DNA of 32,471 bases. It comes from Candidatus Thioglobus sp. Its GTDB lineage: Bacteria; Pseudomonadota; Gammaproteobacteria; PS1; Pseudothioglobaceae. Position numbers and translations under genes: made by a program. Within the stretch, counting starts at the first letter, position 1; each line of letters opens with the position of its first letter. The stretch spans positions 1 to 32,471 of the forward strand of contig JAOMCO010000013.1 in assembly GCA_028345055.1 (NCBI GenBank), read 5' to 3'. Shown here piece by piece: positions 16,376 through 24,934 of this stretch. The notes beneath the pieces were generated by a model. The model did no database searches, was not told where the DNA came from, and saw nothing but the letters and a program-made list of their open reading frames with translations.

Positions 16376-17653
16376 TTAGTCTAGTAATTCGATATGAATA
16401 ATTTGCACGTCAGCCTGATTAAATTCGCTTGCTTCAATCTTCTCTTTAATGCTCATCACTGTTTTAGTACTGATCTTGTCAGTTGTGATTGCAATATGAG
16501 CATTATTGTTTTCATCAACCTGTTTTTGAATAAGTGCCTCGATACTAACGTTGTGGTCATTAAATATCCCCGTGACTTTCGCGAGTACTCCTTTGACATC
16601 AGTAACTAGAAGCCTCAAAAAGAATTCACTATAAATAGAGTCATTATCAACGACAGCAATTTTTTGTTGCGATTTCCAGCCCAAAGTATGATTACTTGTT
16701 TGATGATTGATAATATCATTAAGATCTGCAATAACAGCAGAAGCTGTTGCTTCATCTCCAGCACCAGCGCCATAGTAAAGGCTTGTACCTAATGCATCAC
16801 TCTTTACCATTACAGCATTCATTACACCATCAACCTGTGCGATAAGTTGGTTATTCGATACTAATGTAGGATGAACACGTAACTCAATGCCATTATCAGC
16901 CCTTTTTGCAATTCCAAGATGTTTAATAGTGTAGCCAAGTTCATTAGCATGCAGAATATCTTCTGTTGTAATTTTACTAATCCCCTTGGTATAAATTTTT
17001 TTAAACTGAATTTCAGTTCCAAAGGCAATTGCAGCAAGTATTGAGAGTTTATGCGCAGCATCAATTCCTTCAATATCAAAAGTTGGGTCTTCTTCAGCAT
17101 AGCCAAGTGCTTGAGCTTCTTTCAATACATCATCAAAATCTCTACCTTTCTCCTTCATATCAGTAAGGATAAAGTTGCCTGTTCCGTTGATTATTCCAGC
17201 GACGGATTCAATATTATTTGCGCTAAGTCCTTGCTCTAAAGCTTTAATAATTGGAATTCCACCTGCAACAGAAGCTTCAAACAAGAATCGAACTTTTTTC
17301 TTGTTAGCCAGCTTAATGAGTTCATTGCCGTGATTTCCAATCAGTGCTTTGTTTGCAGTGATGATATGTTTGCCATTATTTATAGCAGTTTCTACAAGTT
17401 CCTTAGCAAGCCCAAATCCTCCAATAAGCTCAAGAACAACATCAATATCTGGGTGATTTACTACCTCAAATGGATCCTCTGTCAATTTTATTTTTGAAGT
17501 ATCACAAATGCGTTTCTTTGTTAAATCTCTAACGCCTGCAATGACCAGCTCTATTTCAACACCTGTACGTCTTTTTATAGATTTGCTATTTTTTTGCAAT
17601 ACATTTACAACACCGCCGCCAACAGTACCGAGACCAAGAATTCCAACTTTCAT
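16376..17653 (-). CDS. hom: Homoserine dehydrogenase
   Basis: Reduces aspartate semialdehyde to homoserine with NAD(P)H at the branch to threonine and methionine. The 425 residues contain the Rossmann motif GLGTVGGG (7-14), TANKALIGNHG with the conserved Lys, the signature FDIEGIDAAHKLSILAAIAF, and GIINGTGNFIL. A C-terminal ACT domain (about 348-425) is present, indicating allosteric control, usually by threonine. It is monofunctional, with no aspartokinase fusion. It heads the hom-thrC(-cysM) minus-strand operon. Confidence 0.96.
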   Translation of the reverse strand: MKVGILGLGTVGGGVVNVLQKNSKSIKRRTGVEIELVIAGVRDLTKKRICDTSKIKLTEDPFEVVNHPDIDVVLELIGGFGLAKELVETAINNGKHIITANKALIGNHGNELIKLANKKKVRFLFEASVAGGIPIIKALEQGLSANNIESVAGIINGTGNFILTDMKEKGRDFDDVLKEAQALGYAEEDPTFDIEGIDAAHKLSILAAIAFGTEIQFKKIYTKGISKITTEDILHANELGYTIKHLGIAKRADNGIELRVHPTLVSNNQLIAQVDGVMNAVMVKSDALGTSLYYGAGAGDEATASAVIADLNDIINHQTSNHTLGWKSQQKIAVVDNDSIYSEFFLRLLVTDVKGVLAKVTGIFNDHNVSIEALIQKQVDENNNAHIAITTDKISTKTVMSIKEKIEASEFNQADVQIIHIELLD

Positions 17654-17777
17654 TTTTGTTTTTTATAAATTCGAATGCGACATTATACCAACCAGTGAAA
17701 ATGACTCACTAGAAATCATGTTTAAAAATGTTGTTGTAGCAAATGAGCTGTATAAATGAGTAATCTTTAAAAAGAGT

Positions 17778-19232
17778 TTATTTTAGACCACCCATGCAGA
17801 TGTATTTGAGCTCCATGAAGTCATCGATCCCATAGTGAGAGCCTTCTCTTCCGAGTCCAGATTCCTTAACACCTCCAAATGGAGCAACTTCATTAGATAT
17901 AACACCTTCATTAATTCCAACCATACCATATTCTAAAGCCTCAGAGACTCGCCAGATTCGGTTGATATCTTTTGTATAGAAGTAAGAGGCTAGTCCAAAC
18001 TCAGTATCATTTGCAAGTTTAATTGCCTCATCTTCTGTTTTGAATTTGAAAACGGGAGCTAGAGGTCCAAAAGTTTCTTCAGAGGCCATTTTCATGGAAG
18101 TATCAACATTACTTATGACAGTTGGTTCGAACATCGTACCACCGTTCTCATGAGGTTTTCCACCTGCAACAATGACCGCTCCTCTATCAACTGCATCAGC
18201 CAAATGATCCTTAACCTTATCTAGTGCTTTAAAACTTATAAGAGGACCTTGATTCACACCTTCATCCATTCCATAGCCTACATTAAGTGTCTCTACTGCT
18301 TCACCCAGTTTTTTAACAAATCTATCGTAAATACCTTCCTGGACAATAAAGCGATTTGTGCAAACACAGGTTTGCCCGGTATTTCTGAATTTAGAAATCA
18401 GTGCACCAGATACTGCTGAATCTAGATCTGCATCATCAAAAACTATAAAGGGTGCGTTACCCCCAAGCTCCATCGATACTTTTTTCATTGTATCAGCACA
18501 GTTTCGAGTAAGGATTTTTCCAACAGCGGTCGAGCCTGTAAAAGAAAGTTTGCGAACAATTGGGCTATCAGTCAATGCCTTTCCAATCTCACTTGAGTTG
18601 GTTCCAACAACAACATTTAAAATGCCTTCAGGAATCCCAGCTTGCTCTGCAAGCTCTGCAATAGCAAGTGCTGATAAAGGAGTCTCAGCGGCAGGCTTAA
18701 TGACAACTGGGCAGCCTGCTGCTAGAGCAGGTGCGCATTTTCTTGTAATCATTGCTATCGGAAAATTCCATGGAGTAATTGAGGCTACAACACCAATTGG
18801 CTGCTTTATAACTAAAATCCTTCTATCATTGGATGGAGTTGGGATAATATCTCCATAGGTTCTCTTGCCTTCTTCAGCAAACCATTCAATGAATGATGCC
18901 CCATAGCCAACCTCTCCTCTTGCTTCAGCAATTGGTTTTCCTTGTTCAGCTGTCATTAATATAGCAAGATCTTCTTGATTTGCCATAATCAGGTCAAACC
19001 ACTTTTTAAGAATAATAGCTCTCTCTTTGGCTGTTCTAGCTCTCCATGAAGGCCATGCATTATTGGCTGCATCAATGGCCTCATTTGTCTCTTTTTTACC
19101 CATGTCTGGTAAAGTGATAATAACCTCATTCGAATAGGCATTTGTGACATCAAAGCGTGATTTTGCATCATCACCAACCCACTTACCGTTGACATAGCCA
19201 TGCCCTTTGAGAAGACTAGAGTTCGTTAACAT
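17778..19232 (-). CDS. gabD: NAD(P)-dependent succinate-semialdehyde dehydrogenase (GabD type)
   Basis: Oxidises succinate semialdehyde to succinate, feeding GABA carbon from putrescine breakdown into the TCA cycle. The 484 residues show PWNFPIAMITRK, FTGSTAVGK (231-239), the general-base Glu255 in SMELGGNAPF, and catalytic Cys289 in GQTCVCTNR. The second cysteine two residues later is typical of GabD. LMTAEQGKPIAEARGEV and GASFIEWFAEEGKRTYGD are strongly GabD-like rather than PuuC-like. It lies 82 bases behind the diamine importer on the same strand. As the only aldehyde dehydrogenase in the window, it may also accept gamma-glutamyl-aminobutyraldehyde or glutarate semialdehyde (inference). 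Confidence 0.9.
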   Translation of the reverse strand: MLTNSSLLKGHGYVNGKWVGDDAKSRFDVTNAYSNEVIITLPDMGKKETNEAIDAANNAWPSWRARTAKERAIILKKWFDLIMANQEDLAILMTAEQGKPIAEARGEVGYGASFIEWFAEEGKRTYGDIIPTPSNDRRILVIKQPIGVVASITPWNFPIAMITRKCAPALAAGCPVVIKPAAETPLSALAIAELAEQAGIPEGILNVVVGTNSSEIGKALTDSPIVRKLSFTGSTAVGKILTRNCADTMKKVSMELGGNAPFIVFDDADLDSAVSGALISKFRNTGQTCVCTNRFIVQEGIYDRFVKKLGEAVETLNVGYGMDEGVNQGPLISFKALDKVKDHLADAVDRGAVIVAGGKPHENGGTMFEPTVISNVDTSMKMASEETFGPLAPVFKFKTEDEAIKLANDTEFGLASYFYTKDINRIWRVSEALEYGMVGINEGVISNEVAPFGGVKESGLGREGSHYGIDDFMELKYICMGGLK

Positions 19233-19268
19233 TTGTAATCCTTATTCTTATTTGATTGAAAGACGACA

Positions 19269-19274
19269 ATTATA
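19269..19274 (-). promoter_or_regulatory. Candidate -10 element for gabD
   Basis: A consensus TATAAT is read on the minus strand 36 bases upstream of the gabD ATG, inside the 82-base gap after potI. The matching -35 is poor (a GGGACA-like hexamer at 19 bases), so gabD may have its own weak promoter or may simply be read from the importer operon. Confidence 0.3.
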
Positions 19275-19314
19275 ATAGCCTAGAGAGAAAAAGTGTCCCT
19301 GAAACCTATTAGAA

Positions 19315-20103
19315 TTAGATCGTTTGTTGTTTTTGCTTCCTACCAATGATCGAAGCAGTTATAACGCCGAGTGTCACCAACCCAACAAGTATCGTTGAAA
19401 CTGCATTGATTTCTGGCGTAACTCCTAGTCTTACCATTGAATAAATCTTCATGGGTAGAGTTGTAGAGCCTGGTCCTGACGTAAAGCTTGCAATAACCAA
19501 GTCATCAAGGGATAGAGTGAAAGATAAAAGCCAGCCAGCAATTACTGCCGGAAGAATAATTGGAAGCGTGATTAACATAAAGGTTCTAAAAGGGGTACAA
19601 CCTAAATCAAGCGCTGCCTCTGTGATGCTATCATCATAACTTGACATTCTGGATTGAATGACGACCGCGACATAGCACATTGAAAAGGTTATATGAGCAA
19701 GAGTTACGGTAAATACTCCTCTATCAACGGCAAGTGCAACAAACATCAGTAAGGTCGATAGACCAATAATAACTTCAGGCATTACCATTGGAGCGTAGAT
19801 CATTCCAGAAAAAAGAGTTCTGCCCCTAAAACTCCCAAAACGAGTCATTACCAAGCCTGCAATTGTCCCAAGAATCGTTGCTACAGTAGAGGATATAAAA
19901 GCAACCTTGATCGTTACCCATGCCGCATCCTTTATGCCCTGATTTTGCATGAGTTCACCATACCACTTTGTAGAGAATCCACCCCAGACAGTTACTAGTC
20001 TTGATTCATTAAAACTAAATAAAATCAGCAATATAATTGGAATATATAGAAAAGAAAATCCAATCACTAGGGCGGCAATATTGAAGCTTCCAAACTTTTT
20101 CAT
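19315..20103 (-). CDS. potI: Putrescine/spermidine ABC importer permease (PotI/PotC/SpuH type)
   Basis: Second inner-membrane permease of the diamine importer, 262 residues with about six membrane segments. The first is IAALVIGFSFLYIPIILLILFSF-like (split here: IAALVIGFSFLYIPI). The ATPase-contact loop EAALDLGCTPFRTFMLITLP (161-180 region) and the ending SFTLSLDDLVIASF are classic PotC/PotI. It overlaps the potH gene by four bases (20100-20103). Function is inferred from family and from the adjacent binding protein. Confidence 0.92.
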   Translation of the reverse strand: MKKFGSFNIAALVIGFSFLYIPIILLILFSFNESRLVTVWGGFSTKWYGELMQNQGIKDAAWVTIKVAFISSTVATILGTIAGLVMTRFGSFRGRTLFSGMIYAPMVMPEVIIGLSTLLMFVALAVDRGVFTVTLAHITFSMCYVAVVIQSRMSSYDDSITEAALDLGCTPFRTFMLITLPIILPAVIAGWLLSFTLSLDDLVIASFTSGPGSTTLPMKIYSMVRLGVTPEINAVSTILVGLVTLGVITASIIGRKQKQQTI

Positions 20104-21017
20104 GATATTGCCTTTTCTTGTGACTTTTGATAGAGCATAATCGGCACCACAAGCAAGGCCAACAATATAATAGCTACCGCTGAGGCAACAGGCCAGTCTC
20201 GGTTATAGAAGAATTCTGTCCATAACACTTTACCAATCATCAAAGTTTCTGAACCTCCTAGAAGGTCTGGAATAACAAACTCACCCATGACAGGAATAAA
20301 GACCAAAAAGCATCCAGCTAGAATACCCGGAAGTGAGAGTGGAATAGTCACAGTCCAAAAAGTTTTAAAGGGTCTGCACCCTAAATCTGCTGCCGCCTCC
20401 AATAGACTCATATCCATTTTTTCTAAGTTGGCATAAAGAGGCAAAATCATAAAAGGAAGATACGAATATACAATTCCAATATAAACAGCAAGATCAGTAT
20501 TCATAATGATTAGAGGCTTATCTATAATCCCAATTGATATTAAAGCTAAGTTTAATAGACCTTCAGTTTTAAGGATTCCAATCCAAGCATAAACCCTAAT
20601 TAAAAAAGAAGTCCAGAAGGGCAGAATAACAAGCATCAATAATATACCTCTCCAGCGACTTGGAGCTTTGGCTACGCTGTATGCAATTGAATATCCAATA
20701 ATTAAAGTCAAAATTGTTGAGATAATTGCAATTTTTAAACTAGATAGATAAGCTTTAATATACAAAGAGTCGCTAAATAAAAATAGGTAACTTTCAAGAC
20801 TGGCACGAATTGATGGAAGTAAAGAGTTGCCCCATTCAAAAAGAGCAGTGTAAGGAGGTATAGCCATAATTGGCTCTGCAAGACTAATCTTTAAAACAAA
20901 GATAAATGGCAACATAAAAAACATTAACAGCCATAAATACGGGATTGCAATGACAGCTCGCCTACCATTAAAAATGGATTTTAAGAGACTTTGAGTTTTT
21001 CGAGAGTTACTGATCAT
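20100..21017 (-). CDS. potH: Putrescine/spermidine ABC importer permease (PotH/PotB/SpuG type)
   Basis: First permease of the diamine importer, 305 residues, with an amino-terminal cytoplasmic stretch, a membrane segment near 20-45 and five further segments. The EAA loop EAAADLGCRPFKTFWTVTIP and GEFVIPDLLGGSETLMIGK are family landmarks; the latter is nearly invariant in PotB/PotH. It begins 3 bases after the ATPase stop and overlaps potI, so the transport genes are translationally coupled. Confidence 0.92.
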   Translation of the reverse strand: MISNSRKTQSLLKSIFNGRRAVIAIPYLWLLMFFMLPFIFVLKISLAEPIMAIPPYTALFEWGNSLLPSIRASLESYLFLFSDSLYIKAYLSSLKIAIISTILTLIIGYSIAYSVAKAPSRWRGILLMLVILPFWTSFLIRVYAWIGILKTEGLLNLALISIGIIDKPLIIMNTDLAVYIGIVYSYLPFMILPLYANLEKMDMSLLEAAADLGCRPFKTFWTVTIPLSLPGILAGCFLVFIPVMGEFVIPDLLGGSETLMIGKVLWTEFFYNRDWPVASAVAIILLALLVVPIMLYQKSQEKAIS

Positions 21018-21020
21018 ATT

Positions 21021-22151
21021 TTAAGAGAGTAGAACAACCACTGAGTGCGGCTCCCAATGAAGATAGACTTCATCCTCCCATGTTAGGTGATGCTCCTCAG
21101 TCCTGACTCGATTTGCACGAATAGCTTTGAGAATTCTGCCATTATCTAGCCTGACATGATAGGTTGAAAAGCTACCTCCATAGGCAATATCCTCTATCCT
21201 ACCCTTTAAAATATTATGCTGATTAGTAGGCTTCTTTTTTGATATTTCAAGTTTTTCAGGTCTGATTGCAAACCACATTTCATCTCCAGTTGATGCACCG
21301 ACCTCTTGTGTTGCAAACACAATCGAGTTTGCATCATCTGAATGGAGTTGAGTACCTACTTCATTTTGGCCTTTATAGATGCCTCTTAGAAGATTGACAT
21401 CTCCTATAAAGTCAGCTACATCCTTATTTACAGGAGCTTCATAAATCTCTGTTGGTGTTGCAACTTGAATCAAGTTTCCTGAGTCCATAACTCCAATTCG
21501 ACTTGAAACTGTCATAGCCTCCTCTTGATCATGAGTTACGATGACAAAAGTGACTTCAAGTTTTTCTTGTATATCCATGAGTTCAAACTGAGTTTGTTCT
21601 CTGAGTCTTTTATCAAGAGCTCCCAGGGGCTCATCTAGAAGTAATAATTTTGGTTGTTTTGCTAAACTTCTTGCAAGCGCAACTCGCTGACTTTGACCTC
21701 CAGAAAGTTGATTAGGTTTTCTCTTGGCAAAATCTGTAAGTTCAACTAGCTCGAGCATTTCTTCAACCCTTTGACTGATTTTATTTGGAGGAAGATTATC
21801 TTGCTTTAGCCCAAAAGCGATATTTTTCTCAACAGTCATATGAGGAAATAAAGCGTAGGATTGAAACATCATATTGATTGGTCTAAGGTGAGGCGGTATT
21901 TCAGAGATATCTTCACCATCTAGAAGTATCCTTCCATCAGTTATTTTCTCAAATCCCGCAAGCATTCGAAGTAGGGTTGTCTTGCCACAGCCAGAGGGAC
22001 CTAGTAATGAGAAAAACTCATTCTTATAAATATCTAAATTGAGGCTATCAATAGCAGTGAAATCACCGAATTTTTTAGTGACATTTTCAATTTGAATATA
22101 AGGCTTTTCAGACGCATTAAGCCACGGAGAAGCTGATAACGTTTCAGACAT
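21021..22151 (-). CDS. potG: Putrescine/spermidine ABC importer ATP-binding protein (PotG/PotA/SpuF type)
   Basis: Cytoplasmic ATPase of the diamine importer, 376 residues. Walker A GPSGCGKTT (51-59), Q-loop Gln97 in MMFQSYALFPH, signature LSGGQ (149-153), Walker B LLLLDEPLGALD (169-180) and switch His in VTHDQEEAM are intact. The C-terminal third (about 250-376) is a TOBE-type regulatory domain (FAIRPEKLEIS, GGSFSTYHVRLDNG). A strong stem-loop lies between this gene and the upstream binding-protein gene. Confidence 0.94.
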   Translation of the reverse strand: MSETLSASPWLNASEKPYIQIENVTKKFGDFTAIDSLNLDIYKNEFFSLLGPSGCGKTTLLRMLAGFEKITDGRILLDGEDISEIPPHLRPINMMFQSYALFPHMTVEKNIAFGLKQDNLPPNKISQRVEEMLELVELTDFAKRKPNQLSGGQSQRVALARSLAKQPKLLLLDEPLGALDKRLREQTQFELMDIQEKLEVTFVIVTHDQEEAMTVSSRIGVMDSGNLIQVATPTEIYEAPVNKDVADFIGDVNLLRGIYKGQNEVGTQLHSDDANSIVFATQEVGASTGDEMWFAIRPEKLEISKKKPTNQHNILKGRIEDIAYGGSFSTYHVRLDNGRILKAIRANRVRTEEHHLTWEDEVYLHWEPHSVVVLLS

Positions 22152-22175
22152 AATTGCAAATTTAAGAAGAAATAA

Positions 22176-22202
22176 CCTTCATGATGCAATGCATCATGAA
22201 GG
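22176..22202 (-). promoter_or_regulatory. Strong 13-bp stem-loop between potF and potG
   Basis: 22176-22188 and 22190-22202 form a perfect 13-base inverted repeat around a single central base, so in RNA an 11-bp or longer stem with a tight loop. It sits in the 67-base gap after the binding-protein stop and before the ATPase start, and no clean U-run follows. The position fits an intra-operon mRNA-stabilising or partially terminating hairpin that raises binding-protein output over the membrane components, as known for other binding-protein operons. Confidence 0.65.
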
Positions 22203-22218
22203 TAGTATGGAACTATTA

Positions 22219-23310
22219 CTACTGACCAGTAGTAACCTTAGTCCAAGTTCTAGTAATCACTCTTTGTGATTTTGCATCATAGGTAGGGCTAATGTATAAG
22301 CCTGCCATGACTTCAGGCGTTGGATAGACAGCAGGATCATTCAACAGATCTTCTTCTAATAACGGCTGTGATGCTAAGTTACCATTTGCATACCAAACAT
22401 AGTTTGTTGCAGTAGCAATCTGCTCAGGATCCATTATCCAGTTGATATACTTATGAGCATTAGCAGTATTTGGCGCATCCTTTGGAACTGCTAACTGATC
22501 AAACCACATTAGAGCACCTTCTTCAGGGATTGAGTAGACAATTTCGACACCATTTTCTGCATCCCAGGCCGCATATTGAGCCATGAATATATCACCTGAC
22601 CAACCAACTACAAGGCAAATATCTCCATTTGCAAGGGCATCGATGTATTGAGATGAATGGAACTTTTGAATGTGTGGGCGAACTTTTGTAAGAACAGCTT
22701 CCGCTTTAGCTATGACATCCTTATCAGTGCTTCTTGGATCTTCACCAAGATATGCAAGCGCTGCAGGTATGATTTCAGTTGGCGCATTTAGTAAGTGGAC
22801 ACCGCAGTCTGCAAACTTAGAGACCACATCTGGATCAAATACCATCGCAAGAGATGATGTTGGAGCGTTCTCCATTCTTTCGTTAATCATTCCTTCGTTG
22901 TAACCGATTCCAGTTGTCCCCCACATATAGTTTACTGAGTAATCATTCAAAGGGCCAAATTGTGCAACCTGTTCTTCAATATCACTCCACATGTTTCCGA
23001 TATTTGATAATTTTGATTTATCAAGTTTTTGGAAAACACCAGCTTGAATTTGACGAGCTAAAAAGCTACTTGATGGAACTACAACATCGTATCCAGAGCC
23101 ACCAGCAAGAAGCTTCGCCTCTAGAACCTCATTTGAGTCAAATACGTCATAAACTACTTTAATTCCTGTTGCAGCAGTGAAGTCATCATTGACTTGCTCA
23201 TCAATATAATCTGACCAGTTCAAGACATTAACAACCTCTTCTGCAACTACCGCTTGAGCTGAAAATGTTAGTGCTCCAGCTATGAGCAGTCGATTTAACT
23301 TATTTTTCAT
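22219..23310 (-). CDS. potF: Periplasmic putrescine-binding protein (PotF/SpuD type)
   Basis: Periplasmic receptor delivering diamines to the PotGHI complex, 363 residues. A signal peptide (MKNKLNRLLIAGALTFSAQA, cleavage near residue 23) precedes VLNWSDYID. There Trp32, Asp34 and Tyr35 match the amine-binding residues of PotF/PotD. GWSGDIF (Trp237, Asp240) and Asp271 in WFDQLAVP match further ligand residues known in PotF, favouring polyamines. A GGAG-type ribosome site precedes the ATG. The 98-base gap to the upstream gene suggests an additional promoter, but none is convincing. Putrescine versus spermidine or cadaverine preference cannot be decided by eye. Confidence 0.92.
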   Translation of the reverse strand: MKNKLNRLLIAGALTFSAQAVVAEEVVNVLNWSDYIDEQVNDDFTAATGIKVVYDVFDSNEVLEAKLLAGGSGYDVVVPSSSFLARQIQAGVFQKLDKSKLSNIGNMWSDIEEQVAQFGPLNDYSVNYMWGTTGIGYNEGMINERMENAPTSSLAMVFDPDVVSKFADCGVHLLNAPTEIIPAALAYLGEDPRSTDKDVIAKAEAVLTKVRPHIQKFHSSQYIDALANGDICLVVGWSGDIFMAQYAAWDAENGVEIVYSIPEEGALMWFDQLAVPKDAPNTANAHKYINWIMDPEQIATATNYVWYANGNLASQPLLEEDLLNDPAVYPTPEVMAGLYISPTYDAKSQRVITRTWTKVTTGQ

Positions 23311-23408
23311 TTTTTTTTCTCCTTTTATTTTTTACTTTTAACTAATTTGATTATATTAAATTTTTATATTTAATACTCACCTTTTTTTAAAATACAATCA
23401 AGTTTATA

Positions 23409-24770
23409 TTAAAGATGTCTTAAATATGAATTGTATTCAAAATCTGTAACCGTACTTTCAAACCTATTTATTTCATGCTCTTTCACAACCTTAAAAGATT
23501 TTTGAAACTGCTCACCAAAAAATTCTTTTACAGTCCTTGATTGACTAGTCTTATCAATTGCCTCTCGCCAAGTTATTCCTAATTCAGCTTTATGCTGGGC
23601 ATGAGCATTCCCAACTGTTTCCTTATCAAGAGGGTATTTATTTTCAATTCCTGAGAGCACGCTTGAGAGGATTGATGCAAAAACTAAATAAGGGTTAGAG
23701 TCTGCACTCGCAAGTCTAAATTCTAATCTTGTTGCACTTTCTGAGGCATCTGGAATTCTGATTAGTGCTGTTCTATTTTCATTACCCCAGCTGAGCGTTG
23801 TTGGAGCATGATCCGCATTATGAATAAGCCTCCTATAGGAGTTTGAATGCGATGCATAAAACGATAGAAAGTCAGGAGTTGTTTTTAGAAGACCAGCAAT
23901 TGCATCTGCAAAAATACCTTTTGGCTGATCATTAGAATCCAGTTTAAAAAGGTTATTCCCTTTTTTATCAATAATACTTAGATGAGCATGCATTCCATTG
24001 CCCGCCTCATCAGAAAAGGGTTTTGCCATAAAGGTTGCATTGAGATTAAATTGTTTAGCGCAGTTCTTTATTGATCTTTTCATTAAAAACGCTTGATCAG
24101 CCATCAAGAGAGGGTCATCATGATGAAGTAAATTGATTTCAAACTGACCGGGAGCACACTCTGCAATAGCGGTTTCAGAAGGGATGCCAAGTGCTTTTGC
24201 ACTTTTATCAACCAAATCAAAGAAATCTTCAAAATCATCCATAACATTTAGGTTAAGTAACTGGACTTCTCTATAGCGCCTGTTCGTTCCAGGAATCAAG
24301 GGCATTTGTGGATGACCATGTTTCGTGAGCTGTTTATCAATTAAATAAAACTCCATTTCAGGTGCTATGACTGGCCTCATTCCAAGCTCATCAAAACGAT
24401 TGAGTACACTTTTTAATATGTTTCGAGAATCGGCATAGATTGCTTTACCATCGGCATCTTCCATGCTGACAAGGCACTGCGCAGTTTTATTGGAGCTCCA
24501 AGGCGTCAATGCCAGTGAATTTTCAACAACTCGACAAGTTGCGTCACCATCTCCTGTTGTCATAACGAGTCCTGTACCCTTAGGATTGTCACCCCAAATA
24601 TCAAGAACATAGCTTGAAACAGGCATTTTTAATCCACCATCAACTGCCTTAATCAGTGTTTTGGGTGAGGCACTCTTACCTCTTGCAATACCATTAAAAT
24701 CGACATAAATAAATTCAATTTTTTTTAGCTCAGGGTTTGCACTGAGAAATTTCTCTGCAAAGTTTTTCAT
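23409..24770 (-). CDS. puuA: Gamma-glutamylpolyamine synthetase, glutamine-synthetase family (PuuA/SpuB type)
   Basis: Expected to ligate glutamate to putrescine (or another amine) with ATP, first step of the gamma-glutamyl route. The 453 residues have the GS fold marks: metal-binding Glu138/Glu140 in APEMEFYLID, AECAPGQFEINL (203-214), His261 in NGMHAHLS, and NRTALIRIP with RLEFRLASADSNPYL. The adenylylation motif of housekeeping GlnA is missing and the short N-terminal beta-grasp fits PuuA-like proteins. It heads the minus-strand importer operon and faces the SpuC-type transaminase gene. The amine specificity is inferred from this context. Confidence 0.88.
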   Translation of the reverse strand: MKNFAEKFLSANPELKKIEFIYVDFNGIARGKSASPKTLIKAVDGGLKMPVSSYVLDIWGDNPKGTGLVMTTGDGDATCRVVENSLALTPWSSNKTAQCLVSMEDADGKAIYADSRNILKSVLNRFDELGMRPVIAPEMEFYLIDKQLTKHGHPQMPLIPGTNRRYREVQLLNLNVMDDFEDFFDLVDKSAKALGIPSETAIAECAPGQFEINLLHHDDPLLMADQAFLMKRSIKNCAKQFNLNATFMAKPFSDEAGNGMHAHLSIIDKKGNNLFKLDSNDQPKGIFADAIAGLLKTTPDFLSFYASHSNSYRRLIHNADHAPTTLSWGNENRTALIRIPDASESATRLEFRLASADSNPYLVFASILSSVLSGIENKYPLDKETVGNAHAQHKAELGITWREAIDKTSQSRTVKEFFGEQFQKSFKVVKEHEINRFESTVTDFEYNSYLRHL

Positions 24771-24934
24771 AAATTAACTTAATTTTATAGTTTAGTACTA
24801 GATTATTTCAAGACAAAATATGAAATAATTATTGCTAGAAAGTAAAAAAAGATTACACTATATCATCTAATTATAAAAGACAAAATGTATTAATTATTTT
24901 TATGCATTGATTTCAAATTATTTAAGGAAAAGAT
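24771..24934. promoter_or_regulatory. Divergent control region of the diamine island
   Basis: A 164-base very AT-rich gap between the divergent puuA-like and transaminase genes, which must carry promoters for both arms. It holds a 9-base perfect inverted repeat with a 10-base spacer (24802-24810 and 24821-24829), centred where a dimeric repressor could control both directions. A TTGCTA / TACACT pair (24832 and 24854, 16-base spacer) is a possible plus-strand promoter. No regulator gene for this arm is visible in the island. Confidence 0.4.

Noticed and set aside
18358-18858. A 166-codon open frame on the plus strand inside gabD
   Set aside because: It is a shadow of a strongly conserved aldehyde dehydrogenase coding region with no motif of its own.
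23354-23375. An 8-base inverted repeat upstream of potF as terminator or operator
   Set aside because: It is composed only of A and T in an extremely AT-rich gap, where such repeats are expected by chance.
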